Shown one piece after another: positions 16,428 through 25,364 of a stretch of 64,000 nt of DNA (positions are counted from its first letter, which is position 1; each line of letters begins with the position of its first letter). The notes below the pieces were generated by a model. It was not told the origin of the DNA. It saw only the letters and a program-made list of their open reading frames with translations, and ran no database searches. The stretch spans positions 1 through 64,000 of the forward strand of contig NZ_JAQQKX010000009.1 in assembly GCF_028550415.1 (NCBI RefSeq), given 5' to 3'. Position numbers and translations under genes: made by a program. Origin of the DNA: Asticcacaulis aquaticus. GTDB lineage: Bacteria; Pseudomonadota; Alphaproteobacteria; Caulobacterales; Caulobacteraceae.

Positions 16428-16984
16428 GGTTCCAATGGCGTATCCCAATACAGATAATCTACCCAACTTTCGTGAAGATAGTGAGGTGGAAAACGACGGC
16501 CAAGGTCCTGTAGCTGATACATTGTTGGCCGGTGTGGGTTTTTTGTCAGGTTCATGTGCGCCTGCTGGGGTGTTTTTCCCCCTTTGCGCAAGTTGCACGG
16601 GGCACAAGCGGTGATGATGTTAGTCCAGCTCGACCGGCCGCCCTGCGACACGGGCAGCACGTGGTCGAAGGTCAGGTCCGACCGGCACCCGCAATACTGA
16701 CAGGTGAACTGATCGCGCAGGAAGACATTATAGCGCGTAAAGGCCGGGGGACGGTTCTGGTCGATATAGGATTTCAGCGAAATGACGCTGGGCAGGCGCA
16801 TCGACATCGACGGCGAGCGGATTTCGATATCGTAGGTCGAAACCACGTCGACCCGGTCTTCAAAGACCGCCTTGACGACCTCCTGCCACGGCTTGGTCGA
16901 CAAAGGATAATAGGAGAGCGGCCTGAAATCGGCGTTCAGGACCAGGGCACGCCGGTCGGACGGCGGGTTTTTCAGGACCTGCAT
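16424..16984 (-). CDS. HNH endonuclease-family protein
   Basis: 186 residues. The C-terminal half is an HNH domain: 'FTCQYCG' (zinc Cys pair), 'LTFDHVLPVSQGG' with the catalytic DH, the Asn in 'WTNIITAC', and 'ACAPCNLRKGGKTP' (second Cys pair). The N-terminal half ('VLNADFRPLSYYPLSTKPWQEVVKAVFEDRVDVV') is typical of a widespread chromosomal HNH protein of alphaproteobacteria with unknown substrate. The ATG at 16984 follows GGAGGGACGTC. Its stop codon is contributed by the family A repeat. Confidence 0.88.
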   Translation of the reverse strand: MQVLKNPPSDRRALVLNADFRPLSYYPLSTKPWQEVVKAVFEDRVDVVSTYDIEIRSPSMSMRLPSVISLKSYIDQNRPPAFTRYNVFLRDQFTCQYCGCRSDLTFDHVLPVSQGGRSSWTNIITACAPCNLRKGGKTPQQAHMNLTKNPHRPTMYQLQDLGRRFPPHYLHESWVDYLYWDTPLEP

Positions 16985-17144
16985 GACGTCCCTCCATGAA
17001 AAGGGTCTGCGGCATGAGGCGGAACAGGATAAGCGTACCGGAAGACGAAGCTCCTTCTGCTAAAAATAGTCCACAGACGAAGTAAGACCCTGATTCCGGC
17101 AAAAGGATAGTGAAATTTGCATGACGCCCCTGTAATCGTACGTG

Positions 17145-17978
17145 ATGACCTATCGCACGCGCTTTGCCCCCTCGCCGACCGGCTATCTGCACCCCGGCCA
17201 CGCCTTTTCGGTGCTGACCGCCGCGGCCGCCGCGCGTGACGCCGGGGGCGAATGCCTGCTGCGTATCGAGGATATCGACGCCACGCGCTGCCGCCCGGCA
17301 TACGAAGCGGGCCTATACCAGGATCTGCGCTGGCTGGGGATTTCATGGCCTGAACCGGTGCTGCGGCAGTCGGAGCATCTGGCCGACTATGAGGCCGCGC
17401 TTGAGACCCTGAAGGCGCGCGGACTGGTTTATGCCTGTTACAGGACCCGCAAGGAACTGGCGCAGGCGGCTCAGGGCGCACCGCAGGCGGGCGATCCCAT
17501 ACTGTCGGACGATGGCGAGCCGGCCGCGCGCGAGCCGGCCTGGCGATTGTCGCTTGAGGCCGCACGCGAACAGCTTGGCGCCGATTGGGACCGGCTGAGG
17601 TTTAGCGAAACCGGTTCGGGGCCGGACGGTGAGACCGGCTGGCAGACGGCGCGCCCCGAAATGAACGGCGACGTGGTGCTGGGGCGCAAGGATATCGGCA
17701 TCGCCTACCATCTGGCGGTCGTTATCGACGACGCGCGGCAGGGCATTACCCATATCCATCGCGGCCACGACCTGTTCGCGGCGACCCACACACAGGTTTT
17801 GCTGCAACACCTGCTGGGCCTGCCGACACCGGTCTATTGCCACCACGCCCTGCTGCTCGACAGCGACGGTCGCCGCCTGGCCAAGCGCAAGGGCTCGAAG
17901 GCCCTGCGCGACTACCGCGCCGACGGATGGACCGCCGCGGACGTCAGGGCGATGATCGCCGCGTCCGCGAAAGCCTGA
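17145..17978 (+). CDS. gluQ: Glutamyl-queuosine tRNA(Asp) synthetase
   Basis: 277 residues, the length of the truncated GluRS paralogue YadB/GluQRS, which attaches glutamate to queuosine-34 of tRNA(Asp). It shows '[15 protein letters not shown]' (HIGH-like motif), '[10 protein letters not shown]' and the KMSKS-like '[17 protein letters not shown]'; the anticodon-binding domain is absent. The zinc-binding pattern of the E. coli enzyme (C-x-C ... Y-x3-C) is reduced here to a single cysteine in 'VYACYRTR', so zinc may have been lost. ATG at 17145, preferred over the adjoining GTG. Confidence 0.92.
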   Translation: MTYRTRFAPSPTGYLHPGHAFSVLTAAAAARDAGGECLLRIEDIDATRCRPAYEAGLYQDLRWLGISWPEPVLRQSEHLADYEAALETLKARGLVYACYRTRKELAQAAQGAPQAGDPILSDDGEPAAREPAWRLSLEAAREQLGADWDRLRFSETGSGPDGETGWQTARPEMNGDVVLGRKDIGIAYHLAVVIDDARQGITHIHRGHDLFAATHTQVLLQHLLGLPTPVYCHHALLLDSDGRRLAKRKGSKALRDYRADGWTAADVRAMIAASAKA

Positions 17979-18079
17979 GCAAAACACGCAACTGGACAAA
18001 ACAGCGTCACAGTTTTATGTCCGTTACTGTAGAGACCATAAAAGACTGCCGGGGTTCCGGCGCAAGAGTGCACCCGTCA

Positions 18080-20020
18080 ATGCCGCATCCCGATACCGCC
18101 CTCCCCGGCGCGCCGGTTCTCGACACGCTCGAGACCCCCGACGCCATCCGCAACCTGACGCCCGCGCAGCTGAAAACGCTGGCCGATGAGGTGCGCACGG
18201 AAACCATCGATGTGGTGTCGAAAACCGGCGGGCATCTGGGCTCGGCGCTGGGCGTGGTCGAACTGACGGTTGCCCTGCACCACGTGTTCGAGACCCCGCG
18301 CGATATCCTGATCTGGGACGTCGGCCATCAAACCTATCCGCACAAGATCCTGACCGGACGGCGCGACCGTATCCGCACCCTGCGTCAGGGCGGCGGCCTG
18401 TCGGGCTTCACCAAGCGGTCGGAAAGCGTCTACGACCCGTTCGGCGCGGCGCACGCAGCGACCTCGATTTCGGCGGCGCTCGGCTTCTGCGCGGCGCGCG
18501 ACCTCAAGGGTGAGGACAACCGCGTCATCGCCGTCATCGGCGACGGCTCGATGTCGGCGGGCATGGCCTATGAGGCGATGAACAATGCCGCCGAGACGAC
18601 GAAGAACCTGACGGTCATCCTCAATGACAACGACATGTCGATTGCGCCCCCCGTCGGCGGGATGAGCGCCTATCTGGCCAATCTGGTCTCCGGCGGCGCC
18701 TATCAGGCCGTCCGTCGCTGGGGCAAATCCGTCGCCGAACGCCTGCCGCGCTCGCTGTTCGAACTGGTGCGCAAAGGCGAGGAGTTTTCGCGCACCTACG
18801 TTACCGGCGGCACCTTCTTCGAGGAACTCGGCTTCTACTATGTCGGGCCGATCGACGGCCACGACATGGAAAACCTGCTCTCGGTGCTGAAGCGCGTGCG
18901 CGGCATCACCGACCGCCCGGTGCTGGTCCACGTGGTGACGCAAAAGGGTAAGGGCTACGTCCCGGCTGAGACCGCTGCCGACAAGTATCACGGCGTGGCG
19001 AAATTCGACGTCATCACCGGCGAGCAGTCCAAGCCCAAGGCCAATGCGCCGGGCTATACCGAAGTCTTTGCCGCCGAACTGATCAAGCGCGCCCATATCG
19101 ACCCCAAGGTCGTGGCGATCACCGCTGCCATGCCGTCGGGTACGGGGCTTGACCGGTTCAGTGAGGTCTTTCCGGATCGCACCTACGATGTCGGCATCGC
19201 CGAACAGCACGCCGTGACCTTCGCGGCCGGCCTGGCGGCGGACGGCATGAAGCCGTTCTGCGCGCTCTATTCGACCTTCCTGCAACGCGGTTACGATCAG
19301 GTGGCCCACGATGTGGCGCTACAGGACCTGCCGGTGCGCTTTGCCATCGACCGGGCGGGCCTTGTCGGGGCCGACGGCGCAACCCATGCCGGGACCTTCG
19401 ATATAGGTTATCTGGGGACGCTGCCCGGCATGATGATCATGGCCGCGTCGGACGAGGCCGAGCTGGCGGCGATGATCGCCACGGCCACGGCCTATGACGA
19501 TGGGCCGTCGGCGTTCCGCTATCCGCGCGGCGAAGGCGTCGGGGTCGAGATTCCGGCTCTGGCCGAACCGCTTCAGGTGGGCAAGGGTCGTATCGTCCGC
19601 GAAGGCTCCAAGGTCGCCATTCTGTCGCTGGGGGCGCGTTTGCAAGAGTCGCTCAAGGCCGCCGATTGGCTGGCGGCGCGCGGCCTGTCGACCACGGTCG
19701 CCGATGCGCGCTTCGCCAAACCGCTCGACCGCGATCTGGTCATGCAACTGGCGAAACACCACGAATGCCTGATCACCGTCGAAGAAGGCGCGATGGGCGG
19801 CTTCGGGGCGTTCGTCCTGCATTATCTGGCCGCCGAAGGCGCGCTGGATCATGGGTTGAAGATCCGCACCCTGACCCTGCCGGACGTCTTCCAGGACCAC
19901 GACAAGCCGGAGAAGATGTACGCCGATGCGGGCCTCGACGCCCACGGTATCGCGGCGGCGGCCATGAAGGCGCTGGGGTTCAGCGATGCGGACATCGCCA
20001 AGGCAGCGGTGAAGGGGTAG
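18080..20020 (+). CDS. dxs: 1-deoxy-D-xylulose-5-phosphate synthase
   Basis: 646 residues of the DXS transketolase-like family, the first step of the MEP isoprenoid pathway (pyruvate plus glyceraldehyde-3-phosphate). Thiamine diphosphate motif '[17 protein letters not shown]...LNDND' and '[21 protein letters not shown]', '[17 protein letters not shown]', '[16 protein letters not shown]', and '[17 protein letters not shown]' are all present. The start at 18080 ([20 protein letters not shown]) agrees with family length; the frame is open further upstream only by chance. It may be cotranscribed with gluQ (about 100 bases apart). ispA, a later isoprenoid step, is 6 kb away. Confidence 0.96.
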   Translation: MPHPDTALPGAPVLDTLETPDAIRNLTPAQLKTLADEVRTETIDVVSKTGGHLGSALGVVELTVALHHVFETPRDILIWDVGHQTYPHKILTGRRDRIRTLRQGGGLSGFTKRSESVYDPFGAAHAATSISAALGFCAARDLKGEDNRVIAVIGDGSMSAGMAYEAMNNAAETTKNLTVILNDNDMSIAPPVGGMSAYLANLVSGGAYQAVRRWGKSVAERLPRSLFELVRKGEEFSRTYVTGGTFFEELGFYYVGPIDGHDMENLLSVLKRVRGITDRPVLVHVVTQKGKGYVPAETAADKYHGVAKFDVITGEQSKPKANAPGYTEVFAAELIKRAHIDPKVVAITAAMPSGTGLDRFSEVFPDRTYDVGIAEQHAVTFAAGLAADGMKPFCALYSTFLQRGYDQVAHDVALQDLPVRFAIDRAGLVGADGATHAGTFDIGYLGTLPGMMIMAASDEAELAAMIATATAYDDGPSAFRYPRGEGVGVEIPALAEPLQVGKGRIVREGSKVAILSLGARLQESLKAADWLAARGLSTTVADARFAKPLDRDLVMQLAKHHECLITVEEGAMGGFGAFVLHYLAAEGALDHGLKIRTLTLPDVFQDHDKPEKMYADAGLDAHGIAAAAMKALGFSDADIAKAAVKG

Positions 20021-20043
20021 ATTCTATCTGGCTCGGGGGGATT

Positions 20044-20502
20044 ATGAACCGGTGGTTTAACGCGTTGATCGCGCTGTTTTCGGTTACCTATTTCGGTAAT
20101 ATTTTGCTTGTTCTGCTATTTTCACCCAGCTTTCCTATAGGGTCTGCTGGAGGTTACGATTTGGCTTTGAGTCAAATTTTCGCTGAAAACGGTGATGATT
20201 ATAGCGCCGCTTTCTCCAGTCTTTATTGGACTGTCTATTATGTAAGCGTGACGCTTCTGATCGGTGGCTTGATTTTTCTGGGGCTTCGCAAAGCTATCGG
20301 CATATGGCTTTTCATCGCGTTCATATGTCTGGATGTGCTGGTTTTCTATTGGATGAATACCAATACGGTGATGGTAGCTCACAAAGTGCTTACGATATCC
20401 GGTGTGGTAACGTATCCGCTGCAGGGCGCTATTATTGCGCTATATTTTGCATGTAAAAAACAGCTTGGTTTTATAAGGAATTCTCCGGAATCAAGCTTCT
20501 GA
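20044..20502 (+). CDS. Four-helix membrane protein, unknown
   Basis: 152 residues with about four hydrophobic segments ('LIALFSVTYFGNILLVLLFS', 'YVSVTLLIGGLIFLGL', 'IGIWLFIAFICLDVLVFYW', 'YPLQGAIIALYFA'). No family recognised. It starts at ATG 20044 after GGGGGG and is 23 bases from dxs. Its composition is distinctly AT-richer than dxs, suggesting acquisition. A strong terminator follows. Confidence 0.65.
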   Translation: MNRWFNALIALFSVTYFGNILLVLLFSPSFPIGSAGGYDLALSQIFAENGDDYSAAFSSLYWTVYYVSVTLLIGGLIFLGLRKAIGIWLFIAFICLDVLVFYWMNTNTVMVAHKVLTISGVVTYPLQGAIIALYFACKKQLGFIRNSPESSF

Positions 20503-20504
20503 CG

Positions 20505-20543
20505 CAAAAACGGCGCTCCCGGAAAAGAGCGCCGTTTTGTTTT
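20505..20543. terminator. Bidirectional intrinsic terminator
   Basis: AAAACGGCGCTC and GAGCGCCGTTTT pair in a 12-bp stem with an 8-base loop. T runs lie on both sides, so it can serve the gene ending at 20502 and the convergent RcnB-like gene ending at 20558. Confidence 0.85.
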
Positions 20544-20557
20544 AGAGCCCTTAAGCC

Positions 20558-20905
20558 TTAGTGGCTCAGAATGATCGCGGTAATGATGCCGGTCGCGGCG
20601 GCGGCCAGGATGTAGCGGTTATCGACCTTGCGCCATTCATAGCCCTTTGGCGGCTTCGACAGGCCCCGGACCTTGCGGTAATCGACCGAGCGACCGCGCT
20701 GCCAGTCGTTGTAGGCGACGTGGCCGCCCTTGCGGAAATCGGACTTTTTGTGCCAGCCGCGATTGTCGCGGTCGTCACGGCGATCGTCGTGACGGGCGGC
20801 GGGCGCACGGTTGTCGTTATGTTGCGGCTGGGCGGCGGCGATATTGGCTGTGGCCAGCGAGGCCGTCATCATCAGCAGGATGGAAGCGGTAGCGATGCGT
20901 TTCAT
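20558..20905 (-). CDS. RcnB-family periplasmic protein (1)
   Basis: 115 residues with a signal peptide ('MKRIATASILLMMTASLATANIAAAQ'). A His/Asp/Arg-rich stretch (about 28-50) leads into the RcnB domain ('HVAYNDWQRGRSVDYRKVRGLSKPPKGYEWRKVDNRYILAAAATGIITAIILSH'-like pattern, the final part hydrophobic). In E. coli RcnB helps Ni/Co homeostasis; for this wide family the role is mostly unknown. The start at 20905 is fixed by AAGGAGAGACCCTT. Paralogous to the gene at 21295. Confidence 0.85.
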   Translation of the reverse strand: MKRIATASILLMMTASLATANIAAAQPQHNDNRAPAARHDDRRDDRDNRGWHKKSDFRKGGHVAYNDWQRGRSVDYRKVRGLSKPPKGYEWRKVDNRYILAAAATGIITAIILSH

Positions 20906-21059
20906 AAGGGTCTCTCCTTTGGTTAGGTCTTTTCGACACCCCCAGAATGCGTCCCGCGCGCTGAACTCTATATGAATGATTAAAGGTATCAGTGTGTTGC
21001 TTGTGTAAGCGCGGTGAAATGTTGCCGCAATTTTGACGTGGATGACGCGTTGTATTTCA

Positions 21060-21230
21060 TACCTCCCCAGCTTGCTGGGGAGGGGGACCGCACGACGCGG
21101 CGCTTGCGCGGCTAGATGCGGTGGTGGGGGTTCTTGCTTACTTAAGACAGTGGCCGTTGAACCTCCGCAAGATACCCCACCACCACGCCTTTCAGGCGCG
21201 GTCCCCCTCCCCGACAAGTCAGGGAGGTAT
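21060..21230. repeat. GC-rich palindromic dispersed repeat, family B, copy 2
   Basis: It begins ATACCTCCCCAG-CTTG-CTGGGGAG followed by GGGGACCGCAC and ends GCGGTCCCCCTCCCC ... GGGAGGTAT. Both ends therefore carry the same arm in inverted orientation, with an internal GGTGGTGGGG / CCCACCACC pairing. It lies between the two RcnB-like genes. Confidence 0.75.
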
Positions 21231-21245
21231 AGGGTGGGTGCACGC

Positions 21246-21276
21246 AAAAACGGCGCCCCTTGCGAGGCGCCGTTTC
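21246..21276 (-). terminator. Intrinsic terminator of RcnB-like gene 2
   Basis: AACGGCGCC and GGCGCCGTT pair with an 8-base loop. On the minus strand the stem is followed by TTTTTGCG, 19 bases after the stop at 21295. Confidence 0.8.
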
Positions 21277-21294
21277 CGTTAGACTATGGCCGGT

Positions 21295-21699
21295 TTAGTG
21301 GCTGAGCACGATGGCCGCGATCAGGCCCGTGGCGACGGCGGCGAGGACGTAGCGGTCATCGACCTGACGCCACTCGTAGCCGCGCGGCGGGGCGTAAAGA
21401 CCGCGGTGGCTGCGATATTCGACGTAGCGGCCGCGATCCCAGTCGCGATAGCCGACATAGCCGCCGCGGCGCCAGCTCGAATTGTCGCGCCAGCCGTCGC
21501 GATAGCCATCGCGGTAGTAGCGGCGGTCGTCGCGACGATCACGGCGGTCATCCCGATGGTCGTAGCGATCATAGCGGTCACGGCTGTCGTAACGGTCGTG
21601 GCCGTAGGCGTGACCTCGCGGCTGGGCCTGAGCCACATCGGCGATGGCGACGGAGCTGACCATCATGGCCAGAACAGAAGCGGTAACAAAGCGTTTCAT
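21295..21699 (-). CDS. RcnB-family periplasmic protein (2)
   Basis: 134 residues. Signal peptide 'MKRFVTASVLAMMVSSVAIADVAQAQ', then a stretch of about 50 residues made of D-R-Y and D-R-R repeats, then the RcnB domain ('YVGYRDWDRGRYVEYRSHRGLYAPPRGYEWRQVDDRYVLAAVATGLIAAIVLSH'-like pattern). The start at 21699 follows AAGGAGATTTTGGC. It shares signal peptide, domain and last 15 residues with the gene at 20558. The repeat-rich linker has expanded between the paralogues. Confidence 0.85.
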   Translation of the reverse strand: MKRFVTASVLAMMVSSVAIADVAQAQPRGHAYGHDRYDSRDRYDRYDHRDDRRDRRDDRRYYRDGYRDGWRDNSSWRRGGYVGYRDWDRGRYVEYRSHRGLYAPPRGYEWRQVDDRYVLAAVATGLIAAIVLSH

Positions 21700-21903
21700 G
21701 CCAAAATCTCCTTGGTTAAAACCCTCCCAATGACAGGCATCATACGCGCTTCGGCATGAACCCGACATGAACCATGCTGTCAGAATTAATCAAAAATACA
21801 CCAAGGGTTCCGCTTCTTTTGCCGTGCCATCGATTGCATTTTGTCACCCCCATTTACAGACGCCGATCCTTGGCTAAGGCTGGGATTTTTGCGGGACGCG
21901 GAC

Positions 21904-23505
21904 ATGGCCAACACCCCTCTTCCGGACGATGCGGCACGACGCAGCAAGGGTTTTCTCGGCGTCATAGAACGCGTCGGCAACCTGCTGCCGGACCCGGTGA
22001 TGATCTTCGTCTGGCTGATCTTCGCCCTGATGATCCTGTCGACCGTGGGTGCGTCGCTCGGCTGGTCGGCCTCGATTCCCTACACCGGCGAAGAGGCCCC
22101 GCACTGGGCGACGCTCGATAACGGCGTGGTCACCTATAGCGCCGAAAGTCTGTTCACCGCCGAAAATATAGGCCGTCTGTTCGTCGAGATGCCCAAGACC
22201 CTGACCGGGTTCGCGCCTCTGGGCGTCGTGGTCGTGGTGATGTACGGCGCAGCGGTGGCCGAACGCTCGGGCCTGTTCTCGGCTCTGATCAGATCCAGCC
22301 TACGCAATGCGCCGCGCGCTATACTGACGCCGTGCGTCATCGTCACCGGCATGGTCTCGCACCACGCGTCGGACGCCGCCTATGTCGTCTTCATTCCTCT
22401 GGCGGGTTTGATCTATGCCTCGGTCGGGCGTCATCCGCTGGTGGGGATCGCGGCGGCGTTCGCGGCGGTGTCGGGCGGCTATGCCGGTAATCTGACGCCG
22501 GGTCAGATCGACGTCCTGCTGTTCGGCTTCACGCAGGAGGCGGCGCGCATCATCGACCCGGCCTGGACGATGAACCCGGTCGGCAACTGGTGGTTCATTC
22601 TGGCCATCGTCGGCCTGTTTACCCCCATTGCCTGGTTCGTCACCGACCGCATCGTCGAGCCGCGTCTGGGCAAGTGGGGCGGCTCACCCGATACCGAGTT
22701 ACAGGCCGAACTGGCCAAGTCCGAGGTCACTGCCGACGAGCGCAAGGGCCTGCGCCGGGCGGGCATCGTGGCGCTGATCGTCGTCGCCCTCTTCGCGGCG
22801 CTGGCCCTGTGGCCGGGCTATACGCCGCTGATCAACGAAGAGGCCACGGGTCCGGCCCAGCTTCAGCCCTTCTATCAGGCCCTGATTGCCGGGTTTTTCC
22901 TGCTCTTCATCACCACCGCCATCGCGTTCGGCACGGCGGCCGGAACGATCCGCTCCGACAACGATGTCGTCCGCATGATGGGCGAAGGCATCCGCTCTCT
23001 GGCCCCCTATCTCGTCTTCGCCTTCTTCGCCGCGCATTTTGTGGCCATGTTCAACTGGTCGCGGCTGGGGCCGATCACGGCGATCAACGGCGCGGAGATT
23101 CTGAAGGCCTGGGCCCTGCCGACGCCGCTGCTGCTGGTCAGCGTCCTGCTGTTTTCCTCGATTCTGGACCTGTTCATCGGCTCGGCCTCGGCCAAGTGGT
23201 CGGCCCTGGCCCCGGTCGTGGTGCCGATGTTTATGCTGGTCGGAATCTCGCCGGAAATGACCACGGCAGCGTACCGGATGGGCGACAGCTACACCAATAT
23301 CATGACGCCGCTGATGTCCTATTTCCCACTCATTCTGGCCTTTACGCGCCGCTGGGATAAAACGATGGGCGTGGGATCGCTGCTGGCGCTTATGCTGCCC
23401 TATGCCCTGTGTTTCATGGTGGCGGGGATCGCCATGACGGCGGCGTGGGTGGCGCTCGACCTGCCGCTCGGGCCGGGCGCGCAGGTACATTATCAGGCGC
23501 CGTAA
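21904..23505 (+). CDS. AbgT-family transporter
   Basis: 533 residues, about twelve membrane helices. The AbgT family signature is clear: 'FLGVIERVGNLLPDPVMIFVWL', 'TGFAPLGVVVVVMYGAAVAERSGLF', 'SHHASDAAYVVFIPLAGLIYA', 'GGYAGNLTPGQIDVLLFGFT', and near the end 'IGSASAKWSALAPVVVPMFMLVGISPEMTTAAYRMGDSYTNIMTPLMSYFP'. E. coli AbgT takes up p-aminobenzoyl-glutamate; other members export sulfonamides. The start at 21904 (MANTPLPDD) fits the family; the frame is open 21 codons further upstream. It stands alone. Confidence 0.92.
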   Translation: MANTPLPDDAARRSKGFLGVIERVGNLLPDPVMIFVWLIFALMILSTVGASLGWSASIPYTGEEAPHWATLDNGVVTYSAESLFTAENIGRLFVEMPKTLTGFAPLGVVVVVMYGAAVAERSGLFSALIRSSLRNAPRAILTPCVIVTGMVSHHASDAAYVVFIPLAGLIYASVGRHPLVGIAAAFAAVSGGYAGNLTPGQIDVLLFGFTQEAARIIDPAWTMNPVGNWWFILAIVGLFTPIAWFVTDRIVEPRLGKWGGSPDTELQAELAKSEVTADERKGLRRAGIVALIVVALFAALALWPGYTPLINEEATGPAQLQPFYQALIAGFFLLFITTAIAFGTAAGTIRSDNDVVRMMGEGIRSLAPYLVFAFFAAHFVAMFNWSRLGPITAINGAEILKAWALPTPLLLVSVLLFSSILDLFIGSASAKWSALAPVVVPMFMLVGISPEMTTAAYRMGDSYTNIMTPLMSYFPLILAFTRRWDKTMGVGSLLALMLPYALCFMVAGIAMTAAWVALDLPLGPGAQVHYQAP

Positions 23506-23539
23506 CTACATCCTTCCCCGTTTACGGGGAAGGATGTAG
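23506..23539. terminator. Long perfect hairpin between convergent genes
   Basis: A 15-bp perfect stem, CTACATCCTTCCCCG and its complement, with loop TTTA, immediately after the AbgT gene's stop and four bases before the stop of the convergent hydrolase-like gene. There is no T run. The loop and C/G-rich arms recall the left hairpin of repeat family B. Confidence 0.55.
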
Positions 23540-23543
23540 GCAC

Positions 23544-24635
23544 TTATTCCTCAACCCCGATCTCCGTCGTCAGGTCGCTCCACAGCCGGGCGATGTCCCG
23601 CGTTGCCTCGGCGGCATGGTCCGACACCCCGGCAAACAGCCCGAACCCCAGCGGCAGGGTGTCGTAGCGACGATAGACGACCCGCGTCCGCGCCTCCAGC
23701 AACCGTTTGACGTAGCGCTCGGCCTGATCGGCCAGCGGATCGAGCCCGCCCGACACGACCAGCGTGCGCGGTTGGCCGCTGACCAGACCTTCACGCAGGG
23801 GGGAAATCGCCGGATCGCTCAAATCTATCCCCGCCCCGGCATAATGACCGATGGCGATGTCGATATCCGCTGCGCTGACCGGCCAGCTTTTGGCATAGGG
23901 GCTGGTCCGCAGCCCGGCGTCGCTCAGATCGAGCAAGGGTGAGACCAGCAGTTGCGCCGCCGGCAACGGCTTGAAATCGCGGCGCAGATCGAGGCACAAT
24001 CGCGCCGCCATGTTCGCCCCGATCCCGGCCCCGCCGACGGCGATCTGATCCGATGTCGCCCCAAGCTTCGTCAGACTGGTCGCCGCCCAGTCCCATGCGG
24101 CGCGGGCATCGTCGTAACCGGCGGGAAAGCGGTGCTCCGGCGCCAGCCGGTACTCCGGCAGAAAGACCGGACAGCGCGCCTCGGCGGCCAGCCCGGCGGC
24201 AAAGGCGAGGCTCAGGTCCGGCCCGCCCAGTACCCCGTTGCCATCGTGGAAAAAGACCAGCAGCGGCGCGTTGGCGCTGACCTGTGCCGGACGGATCAGA
24301 CGCCCGCCGATCAGGCCGCCATCGCCGACCGTCTCGACCCTGACCTTGAGGGCTGAGGTATCGCCCATCAGGGTCGCGGCTTCTTGCCAGTCCTCGCGCG
24401 CGCCTTCGACCGAGGTGCCGGTGAGCGACAACGGCGTGCGGTGGTCCTGACGCGCGAAGAAGGTCTTCCATAGAAAGGTGATCTGGGTATCGAGGGTGCG
24501 GCCCTGCACATGGACCACCCCGCCGCCCGACAGGAATTTCAGCACCGAAAACGGCAGCGACAACAGGCCCCTGAGCCCCCAACGGCGCAGAACGGATTGA
24601 CGAGGCAGGGGTTGTTTCAGGGAGGGCAGAGGCAT
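23544..24635 (-). CDS. HSL-type alpha/beta-hydrolase fold protein, probably inactive
   Basis: 363 residues. The C-terminal 240 follow the hormone-sensitive-lipase family: 'LLVFFHDGNGVLGGPDLS' (oxyanion region, normally HGGG), 'PVFLPEYRLAPEHRFPAGYDDARAAWDW', the nucleophile elbow region, 'SPLLDLS', 'LVVSGGLDPLADQAERY' (acid Asp) and 'LPLGFGLFAGVSDHA'. The usual G-D-S-A-G-G elbow reads G-G-A-G-I-G-A-N, with no serine. The catalytic HGF reads L-G-F. So Ser and His are both missing while Asp remains. It may bind rather than hydrolyse a ligand. An N-terminal segment of about 100 residues is poorly conserved. Start at 24635 (MPLPSLKQ). Confidence 0.8.
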   Translation of the reverse strand: MPLPSLKQPLPRQSVLRRWGLRGLLSLPFSVLKFLSGGGVVHVQGRTLDTQITFLWKTFFARQDHRTPLSLTGTSVEGAREDWQEAATLMGDTSALKVRVETVGDGGLIGGRLIRPAQVSANAPLLVFFHDGNGVLGGPDLSLAFAAGLAAEARCPVFLPEYRLAPEHRFPAGYDDARAAWDWAATSLTKLGATSDQIAVGGAGIGANMAARLCLDLRRDFKPLPAAQLLVSPLLDLSDAGLRTSPYAKSWPVSAADIDIAIGHYAGAGIDLSDPAISPLREGLVSGQPRTLVVSGGLDPLADQAERYVKRLLEARTRVVYRRYDTLPLGFGLFAGVSDHAAEATRDIARLWSDLTTEIGVEE

Positions 24636-24710
24636 AAGGGACCGTCTTGAAATCAGTGGCCTTAGTGTTATGCGTGTTCTTGAGAGCGGGGACAAGCGGG
24701 GACGCATCGG

Positions 24711-25364
24711 GTGCAGCGCGGCGATTTCTACAATACCACACCAAGGTTTTATCGTCGCCGCAACGGGGTGACGACGTTGTGGGGCAATGGCGTCCTGTCG
24801 GCGACGGGTATATTGAATATCCTCATGGTGACGATCGCCTTCGGGTTTATCGGCGTCGCGGCCTGGTTCTGCGTCACGGCATTGGCCTACGATATCGTCG
24901 TGCGACAGGTATGGACTCCCGGTGTCATGCTGGGGGTTCTGCTGACGGTCCCGGGGTGGCTGATCGCCAGCCGGTATATGGTGCGCGTGCACGGCCTGTG
25001 GTGGAAGGCGCTGTTCACGATCGCCGGGCGGCGCCTGCTGATATTCAACAGCCGTCGTCTGTGGGTGCGCGGCCTGACGCCGGGGCTGGGCGTGTCGTGG
25101 TCCGACGTTGAGGTGCGTTTCCTCAGCAAGCGCTATATGTGGATGGCCCCGTCCTACAGGGGGTATGGCCTGAAAACCAAAATATTCACGTCGTCCGGGC
25201 ACCGGTTTTTCAGAGAATGGGACATCTGGCTGGCCGTTGGGCGCGACCTGAAGCCCATGCTCGTTTACGACCTCTGGCGTTATGCTCAACGCAACGGCAA
25301 TGCGGCCGATCTGATCGATCTGAACGTGAAGCCGCCAATACCATATCCCGAAGGTTACGATTAA
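24711..25364 (+). CDS. Membrane protein with two N-terminal helices, unknown
   Basis: 217 residues starting with GTG at 24711. Two hydrophobic segments (about 28-58 and 68-88) precede a basic, tryptophan-rich cytosolic part ('LWWKALFTIAGRRLLIFNSRRLWVRG', 'YMWMAPSYRGYG', 'RFFREWDIWLAVGRDLKPMLVYDLWRYAQ') that ends 'PPIPYPEGYD'. The topology resembles bacterial PH-like or DUF-type membrane proteins but I recognise no family. Divergent from the hydrolase-like gene. Confidence 0.65.
   Translation: MQRGDFYNTTPRFYRRRNGVTTLWGNGVLSATGILNILMVTIAFGFIGVAAWFCVTALAYDIVVRQVWTPGVMLGVLLTVPGWLIASRYMVRVHGLWWKALFTIAGRRLLIFNSRRLWVRGLTPGLGVSWSDVEVRFLSKRYMWMAPSYRGYGLKTKIFTSSGHRFFREWDIWLAVGRDLKPMLVYDLWRYAQRNGNAADLIDLNVKPPIPYPEGYD

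Noticed and set aside
17837-18079. An N-terminal extension of dxs overlapping gluQ
   Set aside because: It is the out-of-frame end of gluQ; DXS proteins of normal length start at 18080.
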